A DNA stretch of 64,000 nt from Pseudomonadota bacterium (GTDB taxonomy: Bacteria > Pseudomonadota > Alphaproteobacteria > Sphingomonadales > Govanellaceae), in contig QEVO01000004.1 of NCBI GenBank assembly GCA_003577275.1, forward strand, positions 62,001 to 126,000, read 5' to 3'. Made by a program: the position numbers and the translations under genes. Under the pieces are notes generated by a model. The model was not told where the DNA came from and did no database searches. It saw nothing but the letters and a program-made list of their open reading frames with translations. Shown here piece after piece: positions 9,157 to 17,469 of this stretch. The number at the start of each line of letters is the position of its first letter. Within the stretch, counting starts at the first letter, position 1.

Positions 9157-9897
9157 ATGATCCGACGTTCGCTTGTTTCGCCAATACTGATGCTGAGCAC
9201 CGTACTGTTGACCGCCACCGGCTGCCAGGCTGAACCGCCGGCATCCTCGCCATCAACGGTCGATCGCGCCGCCATTGAGCAGATCGTTCACGATTATATT
9301 CTGGCGCATCCGGAAATCATCCCGCAGGCGATGGAGGTTTTGCGCGACCGCATGACCAGTCAGGCCATCAACGCCAACCGCGCGGCGATATTCGAGGACA
9401 AGGACGCGCCCATTGCCGGCAATCCCAAGGGCGACGTGGCGATCGTCGAGTTCTTTGATTATACCTGCGGCTATTGCAAGATGATGACGCCGGCGCTGCA
9501 ACGGCTTTTGAATGAGGACAAGAATCTCAAGATCATCTACAAGGAATGGCCGATCCGCGGCGACGTGGCGGAGTTTGCCGCCAAGGCGGCGCTGGCCGCC
9601 CGCGCGCAAGATAAATACCTCGCCTTTCACAACGCGCTTTACGCGGCGCAAGGACAATTGAGCGAAGACAGGGTGCTCGCCATCGCCGCCGAGGTTGGCC
9701 TGGATGTGAAGAAACTGGAGCGTGACATGGCGGGTCGCGACATCGCCGCCGCCATAGAGCGCAATCGCCGTCTGGCGGCAGAGCTCAACTTCAATGGCAC
9801 GCCGTCGTTCGTCATCAATGGCAAGCTGTTTCCCGGCGCCATGAGTTACGACGCCTTGAAGGGACAAGTGGCCGCTGCCCGGGCGGCGAAGAAATAA
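9157..9897 (+). CDS. DsbA-family thiol:disulfide oxidoreductase lipoprotein
   Basis: Thioredoxin-fold protein of the DsbA/Com1 group, likely acting on periplasmic disulfides. The N-terminus is a lipoprotein signal with lipobox LTATGC (C23). A helical segment of the type often found before these domains covers about 35-70. The redox motif is C107-G-Y-C110 followed by Lys, and the cis-Pro loop is NGTPSF near residue 210. The ATG follows the upstream protease stop with no gap (TAAATG). DsbC/DsbG-type isomerase activity cannot be excluded. The length of 246 residues is normal. Confidence 0.92.
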   Translation: MIRRSLVSPILMLSTVLLTATGCQAEPPASSPSTVDRAAIEQIVHDYILAHPEIIPQAMEVLRDRMTSQAINANRAAIFEDKDAPIAGNPKGDVAIVEFFDYTCGYCKMMTPALQRLLNEDKNLKIIYKEWPIRGDVAEFAAKAALAARAQDKYLAFHNALYAAQGQLSEDRVLAIAAEVGLDVKKLERDMAGRDIAAAIERNRRLAAELNFNGTPSFVINGKLFPGAMSYDALKGQVAAARAAKK

Positions 9898-9935
9898 GAA
9901 GCACGGGGGATGGGGTAACAAGGGAGATTGATCCC

Positions 9936-10667
9936 ATGACCAACAAATCTCACGCCAACAATGGCAATCGGCATCACAAACGGGGCATTTGCGCCATTTC
10001 CGGCGTCGAGCTTCCCGTTCGTGACCTGGTTCCCCTCTCCACTCTACGCACTGAAGTGATCGAACGCATCCGCAAGGATCGCCCCGACCTAACAGAGGAC
10101 GCGCTGATCGCCCGCGCGGAGGTCGCTCGTTACCGCAGTCTATACGTGGAAGAATTGCTGCTTGCCGAACACGGCGAACTTTCGCAATTGGATCGGCAGG
10201 TATCCGAAAGCATCGCACGGCATGATCTGATCGCCAAGAACATCGAAGAATCTTATGTCGATCGCAGAACCTTCGGCGAGAAACTTTCAGACCGCATCAC
10301 GGCTTTCGGCGGCAGCTGGATGTTTTTGATCCTGTTCGCCATGGCGCTGGCGATATGGATCACCATCAATAGCAAGTTCGGCGCGGACCGCTCCTTTGAT
10401 CCCTACCCGTTTATTCTCCTTAATCTTCTGCTGTCGTGCCTGGCCGCGGTGCAGGCGCCCATCATCCTGATGAGCCAGAACCGCGCCGCGGAACGGGACC
10501 GCCTGCGCTCGGAAAACGACTATCGCGTCAACCTGAAGGCCGAGCTTGAAATTCGCCACCTTCATGAAAAGCTCGATCACCTGATCGCCCGGCAATGGGA
10601 GCGGCTGGCGGAAATCCAGAAACTTCAGATCGACATGATGCAGGACAATCTACGCCCAAGGCAGTAA
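9936..10667 (+). CDS. DUF1003 family membrane protein
   Basis: Predicted inner-membrane protein of unknown function. Residues about 120-200 match the DUF1003 pattern: FGGSWMFLILF starts the first membrane helix, FDPYPFILLNLLLSCLAAVQAPIILMSQNR gives the second helix and the conserved NR motif. A basic, Glu-rich helical tail follows. The N-terminal region has two Cys/His-flanked stretches (GICAISG) that might bind metal, but this is only suggestive. It stands alone between the DsbA gene and a convergent phosphatase-like gene 20 bases away. Confidence 0.88.
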   Translation: MTNKSHANNGNRHHKRGICAISGVELPVRDLVPLSTLRTEVIERIRKDRPDLTEDALIARAEVARYRSLYVEELLLAEHGELSQLDRQVSESIARHDLIAKNIEESYVDRRTFGEKLSDRITAFGGSWMFLILFAMALAIWITINSKFGADRSFDPYPFILLNLLLSCLAAVQAPIILMSQNRAAERDRLRSENDYRVNLKAELEIRHLHEKLDHLIARQWERLAEIQKLQIDMMQDNLRPRQ

Positions 10668-10687
10668 TGGTTGGAGATGCCCTCCAG

Positions 10688-11746
10688 CTATTTCATTTCC
10701 CAGCTCAGCTCATAGGTAACGAGGTAGCCGTCATGGTCAGATAGCGGCTTGCCTTTATAAGGCTCGTCGAACATGGCCTCCAGCCGCACCGGTCGGATGT
10801 GCACCTTGCTGCCGTGTTCAAAGCCTTGCAGATCTTGGGTATCCATCCATGGCTCGTCGCCGTCCCAGGACAAGCGTACATCGCAGGTATTCTTGATAAC
10901 GGCGCAATAATAATCCACCACCGTGCCAGGAATGTTCTCTACCTTGTGATCGAAGCGAGCGTTTGAACGCCGGGTGTTGAAGTCGCCGCCATAGATGAAT
11001 GGCCAATCGGTTCGCAAGTCGCGATCCAGCAGCAATCTGATTTCGTTGATCTGCTGCTGATAGGCGTAAAGCGTGCGCTTGATACCGACGCCGGATGCCT
11101 TGCGGGCGTTCAAGTGGGTATTCATCACCTGAATGGGCTCAGGAACGCCGGGAATTTCTATCACTGCCATCATCACGCCCTTGTTGGCCAGGCAATCATA
11201 CCCGGCGCAGGTGCGGCGACCGAACGGAGTCATGGTCAGGCTGGTAACAGGATAGACGCTGTAAAGATAAAGCCCGCTGGACATGATCTTGCCAAACTTC
11301 TCTCCTTTCCAGAAGCGGCGGCCTTTAATGAAATCCGCATCCAGCGGCGGCGCGTCGACGTTGATCTTGTCCTTGGCGCGAGGACCACGCACCCAGTTGA
11401 CATAGCCTGCATTCTTGCCGATGCGTCCCGAGCGTGGCGTGAAGGCTTCCTGCAACAGCATCAAATCCGGCCCGCGGCCTTCGTTATGGAGTCGCGTCAG
11501 GTCTCGTTCCATTTTTCTAAAGGCCGGGTGCCGACCCGAACGAATTGGCCATGGCACGCCCGCAACATTATAAATCAGAACAGAAATCTGCGTTTGTTGC
11601 TTACCTGTTTCCGCATCGGTCACGATTTCGGGAACTTTGCCCGGCTTCGCCTGAGGCAAGGGAGCGGGATGTAGATGACTACCGCAGCCAGCAAGCGCTA
11701 CTACCATGGCCACGACCCACGCCATCATTGCCCGGCGTAGGGTCAT
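10688..11746 (-). CDS. Endonuclease/exonuclease/phosphatase-fold lipoprotein
   Basis: Member of the metal-dependent DNase I-like (EEP) superfamily, which includes nucleases and phosphodiesterases such as sphingomyelinases. The N-terminus is a lipoprotein signal (VVALAGC, C21), so it is extracytoplasmic. Family motifs seen: LIYNVAG near the start, LMLLQEAF with the metal-binding Glu, MNTHLNA, GGDFNTRRS and the terminal LSDHDGYLVTYEL with catalytic Asp/His. The substrate cannot be told. Its ATG lies 11 bases past the thiSG stop on the same strand, which may only be proximity. Confidence 0.85.
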   Translation of the reverse strand: MTLRRAMMAWVVAMVVALAGCGSHLHPAPLPQAKPGKVPEIVTDAETGKQQTQISVLIYNVAGVPWPIRSGRHPAFRKMERDLTRLHNEGRGPDLMLLQEAFTPRSGRIGKNAGYVNWVRGPRAKDKINVDAPPLDADFIKGRRFWKGEKFGKIMSSGLYLYSVYPVTSLTMTPFGRRTCAGYDCLANKGVMMAVIEIPGVPEPIQVMNTHLNARKASGVGIKRTLYAYQQQINEIRLLLDRDLRTDWPFIYGGDFNTRRSNARFDHKVENIPGTVVDYYCAVIKNTCDVRLSWDGDEPWMDTQDLQGFEHGSKVHIRPVRLEAMFDEPYKGKPLSDHDGYLVTYELSWEMK

Positions 11747-11756
11747 GTGAAAGCCC

Positions 11757-12743
11757 CTAAATCAGCCCCGACAGCGGCGAGGAGGGGTCGGCGTACTTTT
11801 TCTTCGGCATGCGGCCCGATAGGTAGGCCAGCCGTCCGGCTTCCACCGCGAGCTTCATGGCGCGGGCCATTTTGATGGGGTCCTTGGCCTCGGCGATGGC
11901 GGTATTCATCAACACCCCGTCGCAGCCCAATTCCATGGCCACCGCCGCATCCGACGCCGTGCCGACGCCGGCGTCCACCAGCACCGGCACGCCGACCGCC
12001 TCGATGATGAGCCTAATCTGCACCGGGTTCTGGATGCCAAGGCCGGAGCCGATGGGCGCGCCCAACGGCATGATGGCGGCGCAGCCCATGTCGGCCAGCC
12101 GCTTGGCCTGGATCGGGTCGTCGGAGCAATAAACCATCACCTCAAAGCCTTCCTTTAGAAGGACCTCCGCCGCCGCCACGGTTTCCGGCATGTTGGGATA
12201 AAGGGTTTTCTGATCGCCCAGCACTTCGAGCTTGACCAGGTTCCAGCCTCCCGCCTCGCGCGCCAGACGCAGCGTGCGCACCGCGTCCTCGGCGCTATAG
12301 CAGCCGGCGGTGTTGGGCAGATAGGTGACCTTTTTGGGGTCCACGTAGTCCACCAGCATGGGTTCCTTGGGGTTTGTGACATTAACCCGCCGCACCGCCA
12401 CGGTGACGATCTCCGCCCCCGAGGCCTCGATGGCCCGCGCCGTTTCCTCGAAATTCTTGTATTTCCCGGTGCCGACGATGAGCCGGGAGGTATACTGCTT
12501 GCCGGCCACGGTGAAGGTATCGGCCTTAAGCGTCGGGGCGTTGCCGCCGCCAATGAAATGGACGATCTCGATCTGGTCGCCGGCCCCGACCCGGACCGTG
12601 TCATAGGCCCCTTTGGGCACGATTTCGCGGTTTCGCTCCAACGCCACCTTGCGGCTGTCAAGGCCCAACTCGGCCAACAGGTCACGCACCGTGCACGGCC
12701 CGGAAATCCGCCGCGCTTCACCATTAATTGTCAGGTCTATCAC
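11757..12743 (-). CDS. thiG: ThiS-ThiG fusion: sulfur carrier plus thiazole synthase
   Basis: Thiamin thiazole-ring formation. Residues 1-67 are a complete ThiS beta-grasp domain ending in GGG (65-67), the place where free ThiS has its thiocarboxylate-forming Gly-Gly terminus. From about 75 to 328 is ThiG, with the Schiff-base lysine K171 in [10 protein letters not shown] and phosphate-binding glycine loops ([26 protein letters not shown]). There is no stop or frameshift between the domains. Because the di-glycine is internal, sulfur loading would need proteolysis or a different chemistry. Such ThiSG fusions exist in Alphaproteobacteria. No other thi genes are in the window. Confidence 0.93.
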   Translation of the reverse strand: MIDLTINGEARRISGPCTVRDLLAELGLDSRKVALERNREIVPKGAYDTVRVGAGDQIEIVHFIGGGNAPTLKADTFTVAGKQYTSRLIVGTGKYKNFEETARAIEASGAEIVTVAVRRVNVTNPKEPMLVDYVDPKKVTYLPNTAGCYSAEDAVRTLRLAREAGGWNLVKLEVLGDQKTLYPNMPETVAAAEVLLKEGFEVMVYCSDDPIQAKRLADMGCAAIMPLGAPIGSGLGIQNPVQIRLIIEAVGVPVLVDAGVGTASDAAVAMELGCDGVLMNTAIAEAKDPIKMARAMKLAVEAGRLAYLSGRMPKKKYADPSSPLSGLI

Positions 12744-12911
12744 GTCTTACCCTATCCCTAGTATCTCGCCAAAAGCGCCAAATAATCCTGGTTTGCAAAG
12801 CGATCCTAAAGGTTTATACAAACCCTTCAACAGGAACAAGGGATGCTAAGGCGCGAAGGCGCTGTGGGGACCTTGGGGCTCAAAAGACAGAAAGGCGAAC
12901 GGCGCAAGCCA

Positions 12912-13373
12912 ATGGCCAAGAGTAAAGGGGCAACCGTTCTGGTTCTGAACGGGCCAAATCTCAATCTGCTGGGCGCGCGCGAGCCGGAAGTGTACGGCCG
13001 CGACACGTTGGCCGACATCCAGAAACGGCTGGAGGCGCGGGCCAAGACACTTGGTCTTGCCGTGGATTTTCAACAGCATAACGGCGAAGGCGAGATGGTG
13101 AGCGCGATTCAGGCGGCGCGCGGGCGCTGTGCCGGCATCATCATCAACCCAGCGGCCTATACCCATACCTCGGTGGCGATTCTGGATGCCCTTCTGGCCG
13201 TGGCGTTGCCGGTGATCGAGGTGCATCTATCCAATCCCCACCGGCGGGAGGCTTTCCGTCATCATTCCTACGTATCGCTGATGGCCACCGGCGTCATCGC
13301 CGGACTGGGCGCGCGCGGCTATGAACTGGCGCTTGATGCCATGGCGGATCTGCTGCGTGGCAGGCGTTCGTGA
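12912..13373 (+). CDS. aroQ: Type II 3-dehydroquinate dehydratase
   Basis: Shikimate-pathway enzyme converting 3-dehydroquinate to 3-dehydroshikimate. Motifs in the 153-residue product: [11 protein letters not shown] near the N-terminus, EVYG with the catalytic Tyr (about residue 28), INPAAYTH with the catalytic His region, and [11 protein letters not shown]. The frame is open from 12843, where an AGGA precedes another ATG, but homologues begin only a few residues before the VLNGPN strand, so 12912 is chosen. The stop overlaps the GTG start of accB (GTGA), indicating co-transcription of aroQ, accB and accC. Confidence 0.95.
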   Translation: MAKSKGATVLVLNGPNLNLLGAREPEVYGRDTLADIQKRLEARAKTLGLAVDFQQHNGEGEMVSAIQAARGRCAGIIINPAAYTHTSVAILDALLAVALPVIEVHLSNPHRREAFRHHSYVSLMATGVIAGLGARGYELALDAMADLLRGRRS

Positions 13374-13867
13374 CCAATCGTAAACCAAAATCAACGGCTA
13401 AGACGAGTAACCGCATGGCGAAAATGCAGGTCGACAAAGGATTAATTCGGGAACTGGCGAACCTACTGAACGAAACCAATCTAACCGAGATCGAGGTCGA
13501 AGAAGCCGACCGCCGCATTCGCGTCGCCCGCAATCTGGCGACAGGCGCCGTTGCCGCCGCGCCCGCGGCCGCCGCCGCTGCCCCGCTTATCGTCGCCGCT
13601 GCCCCGGCCGAGGCCGCCAAAGCCGGCGAGCATCCCGGCGCGGTGTTCTCCCCCATGGTCGGCACCGTCTATACCGCGCCCGAACCGGATGCGCCGGCGT
13701 TTGTCTCGGTCGGCACCCAAGTAGAGGCCGGCCAGACCCTTTTGATCATCGAAGCCATGAAGGTGATGAACCCGATCCCGGCGCCGCGCGGCGGCACGGT
13801 CAAGAAAATCTTCGTCGCCAACGCCCAACCGGTGGAATACGGCGAAGTCCTGATGGTGATCGAGTAA
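13370..13867 (+). CDS. accB: Biotin carboxyl carrier protein of acetyl-CoA carboxylase
   Basis: Carries biotin between the carboxylase and carboxyltransferase of the first step of fatty acid synthesis. An N-terminal helical region and an Ala/Pro-rich linker (about 60-85) lead to the biotinyl domain with EAMKVMN; the biotinylated residue is K131. The GTG at 13370 overlaps the aroQ stop by four bases; an internal ATG at 13415 (MAKMQVDKG) is an alternative start closer to the usual family N-terminus. accC follows after 7 bases. Confidence 0.96.
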   Translation: MTNRKPKSTAKTSNRMAKMQVDKGLIRELANLLNETNLTEIEVEEADRRIRVARNLATGAVAAAPAAAAAAPLIVAAAPAEAAKAGEHPGAVFSPMVGTVYTAPEPDAPAFVSVGTQVEAGQTLLIIEAMKVMNPIPAPRGGTVKKIFVANAQPVEYGEVLMVIE

Positions 13868-13874
13868 GCGCTGC

Positions 13875-15212
13875 ATGTTCGACAAGGTATTGATCGCCAA
13901 CCGCGGCGAGATTGCCCTACGCATCCATCGCGCGTGCAAGGAAATGGGCATCCGCACGGTGGCCGTCCATTCCACCGCCGACGACAACGCCATGCACGTG
14001 CGGCTGGCGGATGAAAGCGTATGCATCGGACCGCCAAGCTCGGTGGATAGTTATCTCAACATCCCGGCCATCATTTCCGCCGCCGAGATCACCCGCGCCG
14101 ACGCCATTCACCCCGGCTATGGCTTCCTGTCCGAGAATGCGAGCTTTGCCGACATCGTTACCGAACACGGCATGACCTTCATCGGCCCCACCGCCGAACA
14201 CATCCGGCTGATGGGCGACAAGATCCAGGCCAAGGTGACGGCGCGGCAGTTGGGTATTCCCTGCGTGCCCGGCTCCGACGGCGCGATTCAGGATGCCGCG
14301 CAAGCCAAGATGCTGGCCAAGGACATCGGCTATCCGGTGCTGATCAAAGCCGCCGCCGGCGGCGGCGGCCGCGGGATGAAAGTCGTGCGCGAGCCTGGCG
14401 AGTTGGAAAGCGCGCTGTCGCAGGCGCGCGGAGAAGCGCGCAACGCCTTTGGCGACGACGCCGTTTACATGGAAAAATATCTTGGCGCGCCGCGCCATAT
14501 CGAATTTCAGATCCTTGCCGACAGTCTTGGCAACGTGGTGCATCTGGGCGAGCGCGATTGTTCCTTGCAGCGCCGGCATCAAAAGGTGTTGGAGGAAGCG
14601 CCGTCGCCGGCGCTGAATGCCGACCAGCGGGCTGAGATGGGCGAGGTGGTGCGGAACGCCATCGCCAAACTTGGGTATCTTGGGGCCGGCACCATCGAAT
14701 TTTTGTATGAGGATGGTAAGTTCTACTTCATCGAGATGAACACCCGCATCCAGGTCGAACATCCGGTAAGCGAGATGATTACCGGTATCGATCTGGTGCG
14801 TGAACAGATCAGGGTGGCGAGCGGCCTGCCGTTATCGGTCAAACAGGAGGACATCCGCTTCCTGGGCCACGCCATCGAGTGCCGCATCAATGCCGAGGAT
14901 CCGCAGACCTTCGCCCCTTCGCCGGGCGTCATCACCGATTACCATCCGCCCGGTGGGCTGGATGTTCGCGTTGATTCGGCGCTTTACGCCGGCTATCGCA
15001 TTCCGCCGTATTACGACAGCCTGATTTCCAAGCTGATTGTCCATGGCAAGACCCGCAACGATTGCCTGATGCGGCTGCGTCGCGCGTTGGGCGAATACGT
15101 CATCGACGGCATCAAGACCACGATCCCGCTGCATGAGCGCTTGGTCAATGATGCCGATTTCGTCAACGGCGTTTATGACATACACTTTCTGGAGTCGTAT
15201 CTGAAGCGTTAG
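13875..15212 (+). CDS. accC: Biotin carboxylase subunit of acetyl-CoA carboxylase
   Basis: ATP-grasp enzyme that carboxylates biotin on AccB. The N-terminal domain begins [16 protein letters not shown]. The glycine-rich ATP loop is [14 protein letters not shown]. The metal/ATP site appears in [24 protein letters not shown], and the family signature [10 protein letters not shown] is present. At 445 residues it is the usual length. It is transcribed with aroQ and accB, and aat follows 14 bases downstream. Confidence 0.97.
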   Translation: MFDKVLIANRGEIALRIHRACKEMGIRTVAVHSTADDNAMHVRLADESVCIGPPSSVDSYLNIPAIISAAEITRADAIHPGYGFLSENASFADIVTEHGMTFIGPTAEHIRLMGDKIQAKVTARQLGIPCVPGSDGAIQDAAQAKMLAKDIGYPVLIKAAAGGGGRGMKVVREPGELESALSQARGEARNAFGDDAVYMEKYLGAPRHIEFQILADSLGNVVHLGERDCSLQRRHQKVLEEAPSPALNADQRAEMGEVVRNAIAKLGYLGAGTIEFLYEDGKFYFIEMNTRIQVEHPVSEMITGIDLVREQIRVASGLPLSVKQEDIRFLGHAIECRINAEDPQTFAPSPGVITDYHPPGGLDVRVDSALYAGYRIPPYYDSLISKLIVHGKTRNDCLMRLRRALGEYVIDGIKTTIPLHERLVNDADFVNGVYDIHFLESYLKR

Positions 15213-15226
15213 CGCCGGCGGTCTGA

Positions 15227-15880
15227 ATGATGCGCGGCATCACCACCGATTTATTGCTGAAAGCCTACGCCCAAGGCTACTTCCCAATGGCGGAATCGGC
15301 GCAGGCGAAAGATGTGTTCTGGGTCGATCCCGATCATCGGGGCGTGATTCCGCTGGATGCCTTTCATATTCCCAAGCGGTTACAGCAGACCGTGCGCCAT
15401 GATCCCTTCCGGGTGACAGTGGACAAAGCCTTCGGCGGCGTCATGCGCGCCTGCGCCGCTGCCGAACATGGCCGAGCCAGTACCTGGATCAACGACATCA
15501 TCCTGGAGCTATACGAGCGCCTCCATCAAGAAGGCCATGCCCACAGCATCGAATGCTGGCGGGAGGGAAAATTGGTCGGCGGACTTTATGGCGTATCCTT
15601 AGGTGCGGCGTTTTTCGGCGAGAGCATGTTTCATAACGCGCGCGATGCCAGCAAGGTGGCGCTGGTCCATCTGGCGGCGCGGCTGAAGGTGGGCGGCTAT
15701 CGGCTGCTCGATACCCAATTCGTCACCCCGCACTTGCGGCAGTTCGGCGCCATCGAGATGCCGCGCATAACCTATCACGCGGCATTAAGGCAAGCGGTTC
15801 ACGGAACGGCGGATTTCTTCGCCTTGCCGGAGGATTTGCCGGGCGAAGCGGTTTTGCAGGCGATCACCCAGACGTCATAA
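15227..15880 (+). CDS. aat: Leucyl/phenylalanyl-tRNA-protein transferase
   Basis: N-end rule enzyme that adds Leu or Phe from aminoacyl-tRNA to proteins with N-terminal Lys or Arg, marking them for ClpAP. The 217-residue product shows the family signatures [54 protein letters not shown] (split here across one conserved block) and [16 protein letters not shown]. Adjacent MM codons make the start uncertain by one residue. Its last 82 bases overlap the 3' end of the convergent DUF2155 gene. Confidence 0.95.
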   Translation: MMRGITTDLLLKAYAQGYFPMAESAQAKDVFWVDPDHRGVIPLDAFHIPKRLQQTVRHDPFRVTVDKAFGGVMRACAAAEHGRASTWINDIILELYERLHQEGHAHSIECWREGKLVGGLYGVSLGAAFFGESMFHNARDASKVALVHLAARLKVGGYRLLDTQFVTPHLRQFGAIEMPRITYHAALRQAVHGTADFFALPEDLPGEAVLQAITQTS

Positions 15881-16233
15881 ACCGCGTGCTCCATGGCGGA
15901 AACCGCCGGCGAGGAGGCAAACATCCAGCCGCTGAACACCACCGCCGGCTCGGCGCCCGGCTTCAGTTCGCGGATTTCCAAAAAGGCGGTCGACTCCGGC
16001 GCTTCCTCGGGCGGCGTCGCGATGCAGGCGCGCAAGGTGATTTCCAACGCTTCGAACCGCACCGGCGTATCGAGCGGCGCTTCCAGCCGGGAAATGCGCG
16101 CCGTGATCTTATCGAGGGTGTTTAAGACCGCCACCGTGCCGGAGACGCGGCCGGCAGACTTGTCCGTAGGCGCTGCTTCCGACAGCGCCAAGGCAGGATA
16201 GAATGCCACGATAAGGAAGATGGCGCGCCACAT
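15799..16233 (-). CDS. DUF2155 domain protein, exported
   Basis: Small exported protein of unknown function. The N-terminus is a signal peptide ([17 protein letters not shown]). The DUF2155 core runs from about 30 to 125: [19 protein letters not shown], the Cys-containing [38 protein letters not shown]. The tail is Lys/Ser-rich. Genes of this family commonly sit between aat and mlaD in Alphaproteobacteria, as here. The 3' end overlaps aat on the other strand. Confidence 0.88.
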   Translation of the reverse strand: MWRAIFLIVAFYPALALSEAAPTDKSAGRVSGTVAVLNTLDKITARISRLEAPLDTPVRFEALEITLRACIATPPEEAPESTAFLEIRELKPGAEPAVVFSGWMFASSPAVSAMEHAVYDVWVIACKTASPGKSSGKAKKSAVP

Positions 16234-16242
16234 CGCCAGCCC

Positions 16243-16695
16243 CTATTTATCACCCGACTTGCTGTCGGAACCGAACTTGCTCAGCAAGCCGAGCAAGTCC
16301 ACCGCGCCCTGGGTATCGACGATCTCATCGCCGGGCTCCAGCATGACGTCGCTGGCGCCGGGGCTGAGCGCCAAGTAGCTGTCGCCGAGCAGGCCTTCGG
16401 AGGTGATCTTGGCGAAAGTGTCTTCCGGCAGCCGCACCGAGGGATCGATGCTAAGACGAACGATCGCCTGATAGGTGTTCTTATCCAGCTCCTGGCCCAC
16501 CACCGAACCGACCTTGATGCCGCTCAAGCGCACATCCGCCCCCAGCGGCAAACCGTCGATGCGCTCAAAGCGGGCGCGCAGCTCATAGCCGTTGATCGCC
16601 CGGATATCGGCGTTGGTATAGGCGAAGGCGAGAAAAAACCCGGCGGCGGCCAGCACCACCGCGCCCATCAACGTCTCCACCAAATTGTGACGCAT
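16243..16695 (-). CDS. mlaD: MlaD-type MCE protein, outer-membrane lipid asymmetry
   Basis: Periplasmic lipid-binding ring subunit of the Mla ABC system that moves phospholipids between the membranes. The 150-residue protein has one N-terminal membrane anchor (about 8-26) and one MCE domain (about 38-115): YELRARFERIDGLPLGADVRLSGIKVGSV. A Gly/Ser/Lys tail follows. The other mla genes (mlaE, mlaF) are not adjacent, a split often seen in Alphaproteobacteria. It lies between the NDUFA12 and DUF2155 genes with gaps of 15 and 9 bases, suggesting one transcript. Confidence 0.9.
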   Translation of the reverse strand: MRHNLVETLMGAVVLAAAGFFLAFAYTNADIRAINGYELRARFERIDGLPLGADVRLSGIKVGSVVGQELDKNTYQAIVRLSIDPSVRLPEDTFAKITSEGLLGDSYLALSPGASDVMLEPGDEIVDTQGAVDLLGLLSKFGSDSKSGDK

Positions 16696-16710
16696 GGTCT
16701 CGCCCTATTA

Positions 16711-17091
16711 CTATTCCGGTTGCCAGGCTTCGTAGTCGCCGCTGGCGCGGGCGCGGCGACCGCCTTCGTTCAAGCTGCCGGGCGGGAAATAGGCGCCGAC
16801 GGTACCCGTCAGATTGGGCGCATGCTCTTTTTCCCACGGCTTGGTCGGCAGCGGCCGCTCGCTGGGCGGCGAGTCGACCAAGCGGTGCAGCCAGGCATGC
16901 CATTCCGGCGGCACGCGCGAGGCTTCCACCACGCCGTTGTAGATCACCCAGCGCCGCTCGCCGTTACGCTCGCGGTAATAGCGGTTGCCCTGGGCATCCG
17001 TACCCACTAATTGCCCCTTGCGCCAGGTAAACAGCCGCGTGCCCAGGGTATAGTCATTCCACCAGGTGAAGATATGACTTAAGAAAGACAT
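16711..17091 (-). CDS. NDUFA12-family accessory subunit of respiratory complex I
   Basis: Homologue of the mitochondrial complex I supernumerary subunit NDUFA12 (B17.2), found in Alphaproteobacteria. The signature is plain: FTWWNDYTLGTRLFTWRKGQLVGTDAQGNRYY, then RRWVIYNG and PPEWHAWLHR. It has no signal peptide or membrane helix, as expected for a matrix/cytosol-side subunit. It is the first gene of the minus-strand group NDUFA12-mlaD-DUF2155. Its presence is a strong clue to the class of the host. Confidence 0.94.
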   Translation of the reverse strand: MSFLSHIFTWWNDYTLGTRLFTWRKGQLVGTDAQGNRYYRERNGERRWVIYNGVVEASRVPPEWHAWLHRLVDSPPSERPLPTKPWEKEHAPNLTGTVGAYFPPGSLNEGGRRARASGDYEAWQPE

Positions 17092-17469
17092 GGCAAGCCT
17101 CTGATTTTCCTTGAATAAATAGACCGCGCCATGGTTGGCGGGTGGGGTCTTGGCCGGGGCCGACTATGCCATCCTCGCCAAGGCGCGTCCAGCCTCAACT
17201 TGTGCCGGCTCGTGTACTGCGATCTTAACCATGACGACTCATACAATCCGCGAGATATAGATATCTCCATCTGTCAACCCCCAAGATATAGAAAAAACGT
17301 GTTGCATAGGGGTGACTCCTGTCCGTAGACTTCATCCCCGTTGGCGGTCGAAAGGCTGGATTTCGGGGGTTTGGCCGCCAACCACCGCCTTAACCACATC
17401 AACATGATTCGAAGGACCCGGACGGCACAGCGTTCGACGTCGAAATCTATCAAGAAAATGGGGCAATGA
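17092..17469. other. Spacer between NDUFA12 gene and nrdJ
   Basis: 378 bases with no gene. It contains the tandem NrdR-like box pair at 17251-17293 and a leader of about 175 bases before nrdJ. I looked for a cobalamin riboswitch and saw no recognisable B12-box. Confidence 0.6.
17251..17293. promoter_or_regulatory. Tandem NrdR-like boxes upstream of nrdJ
   Basis: AGATATAG occurs at 17253-17260 and again at 17284-17291, exactly 31 bp apart, three helical turns. Against the NrdR core CWATATATWG the second box (CAAGATATAG) matches 9 of 10 and the first (CGAGATATAG) 8 of 10. The first is also part of a perfect palindrome, GAGATAT-AG-ATATCTC. NrdR, the ATP/dATP-sensing repressor of ribonucleotide reductase genes, typically binds box pairs about 31-32 bp apart. 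The nrdR gene is not in the window. Confidence 0.7.

Noticed and set aside
17092..17469. Cobalamin riboswitch before nrdJ
   Set aside because: Looked for because the enzyme needs B12; no B12-box or matching stems recognised.
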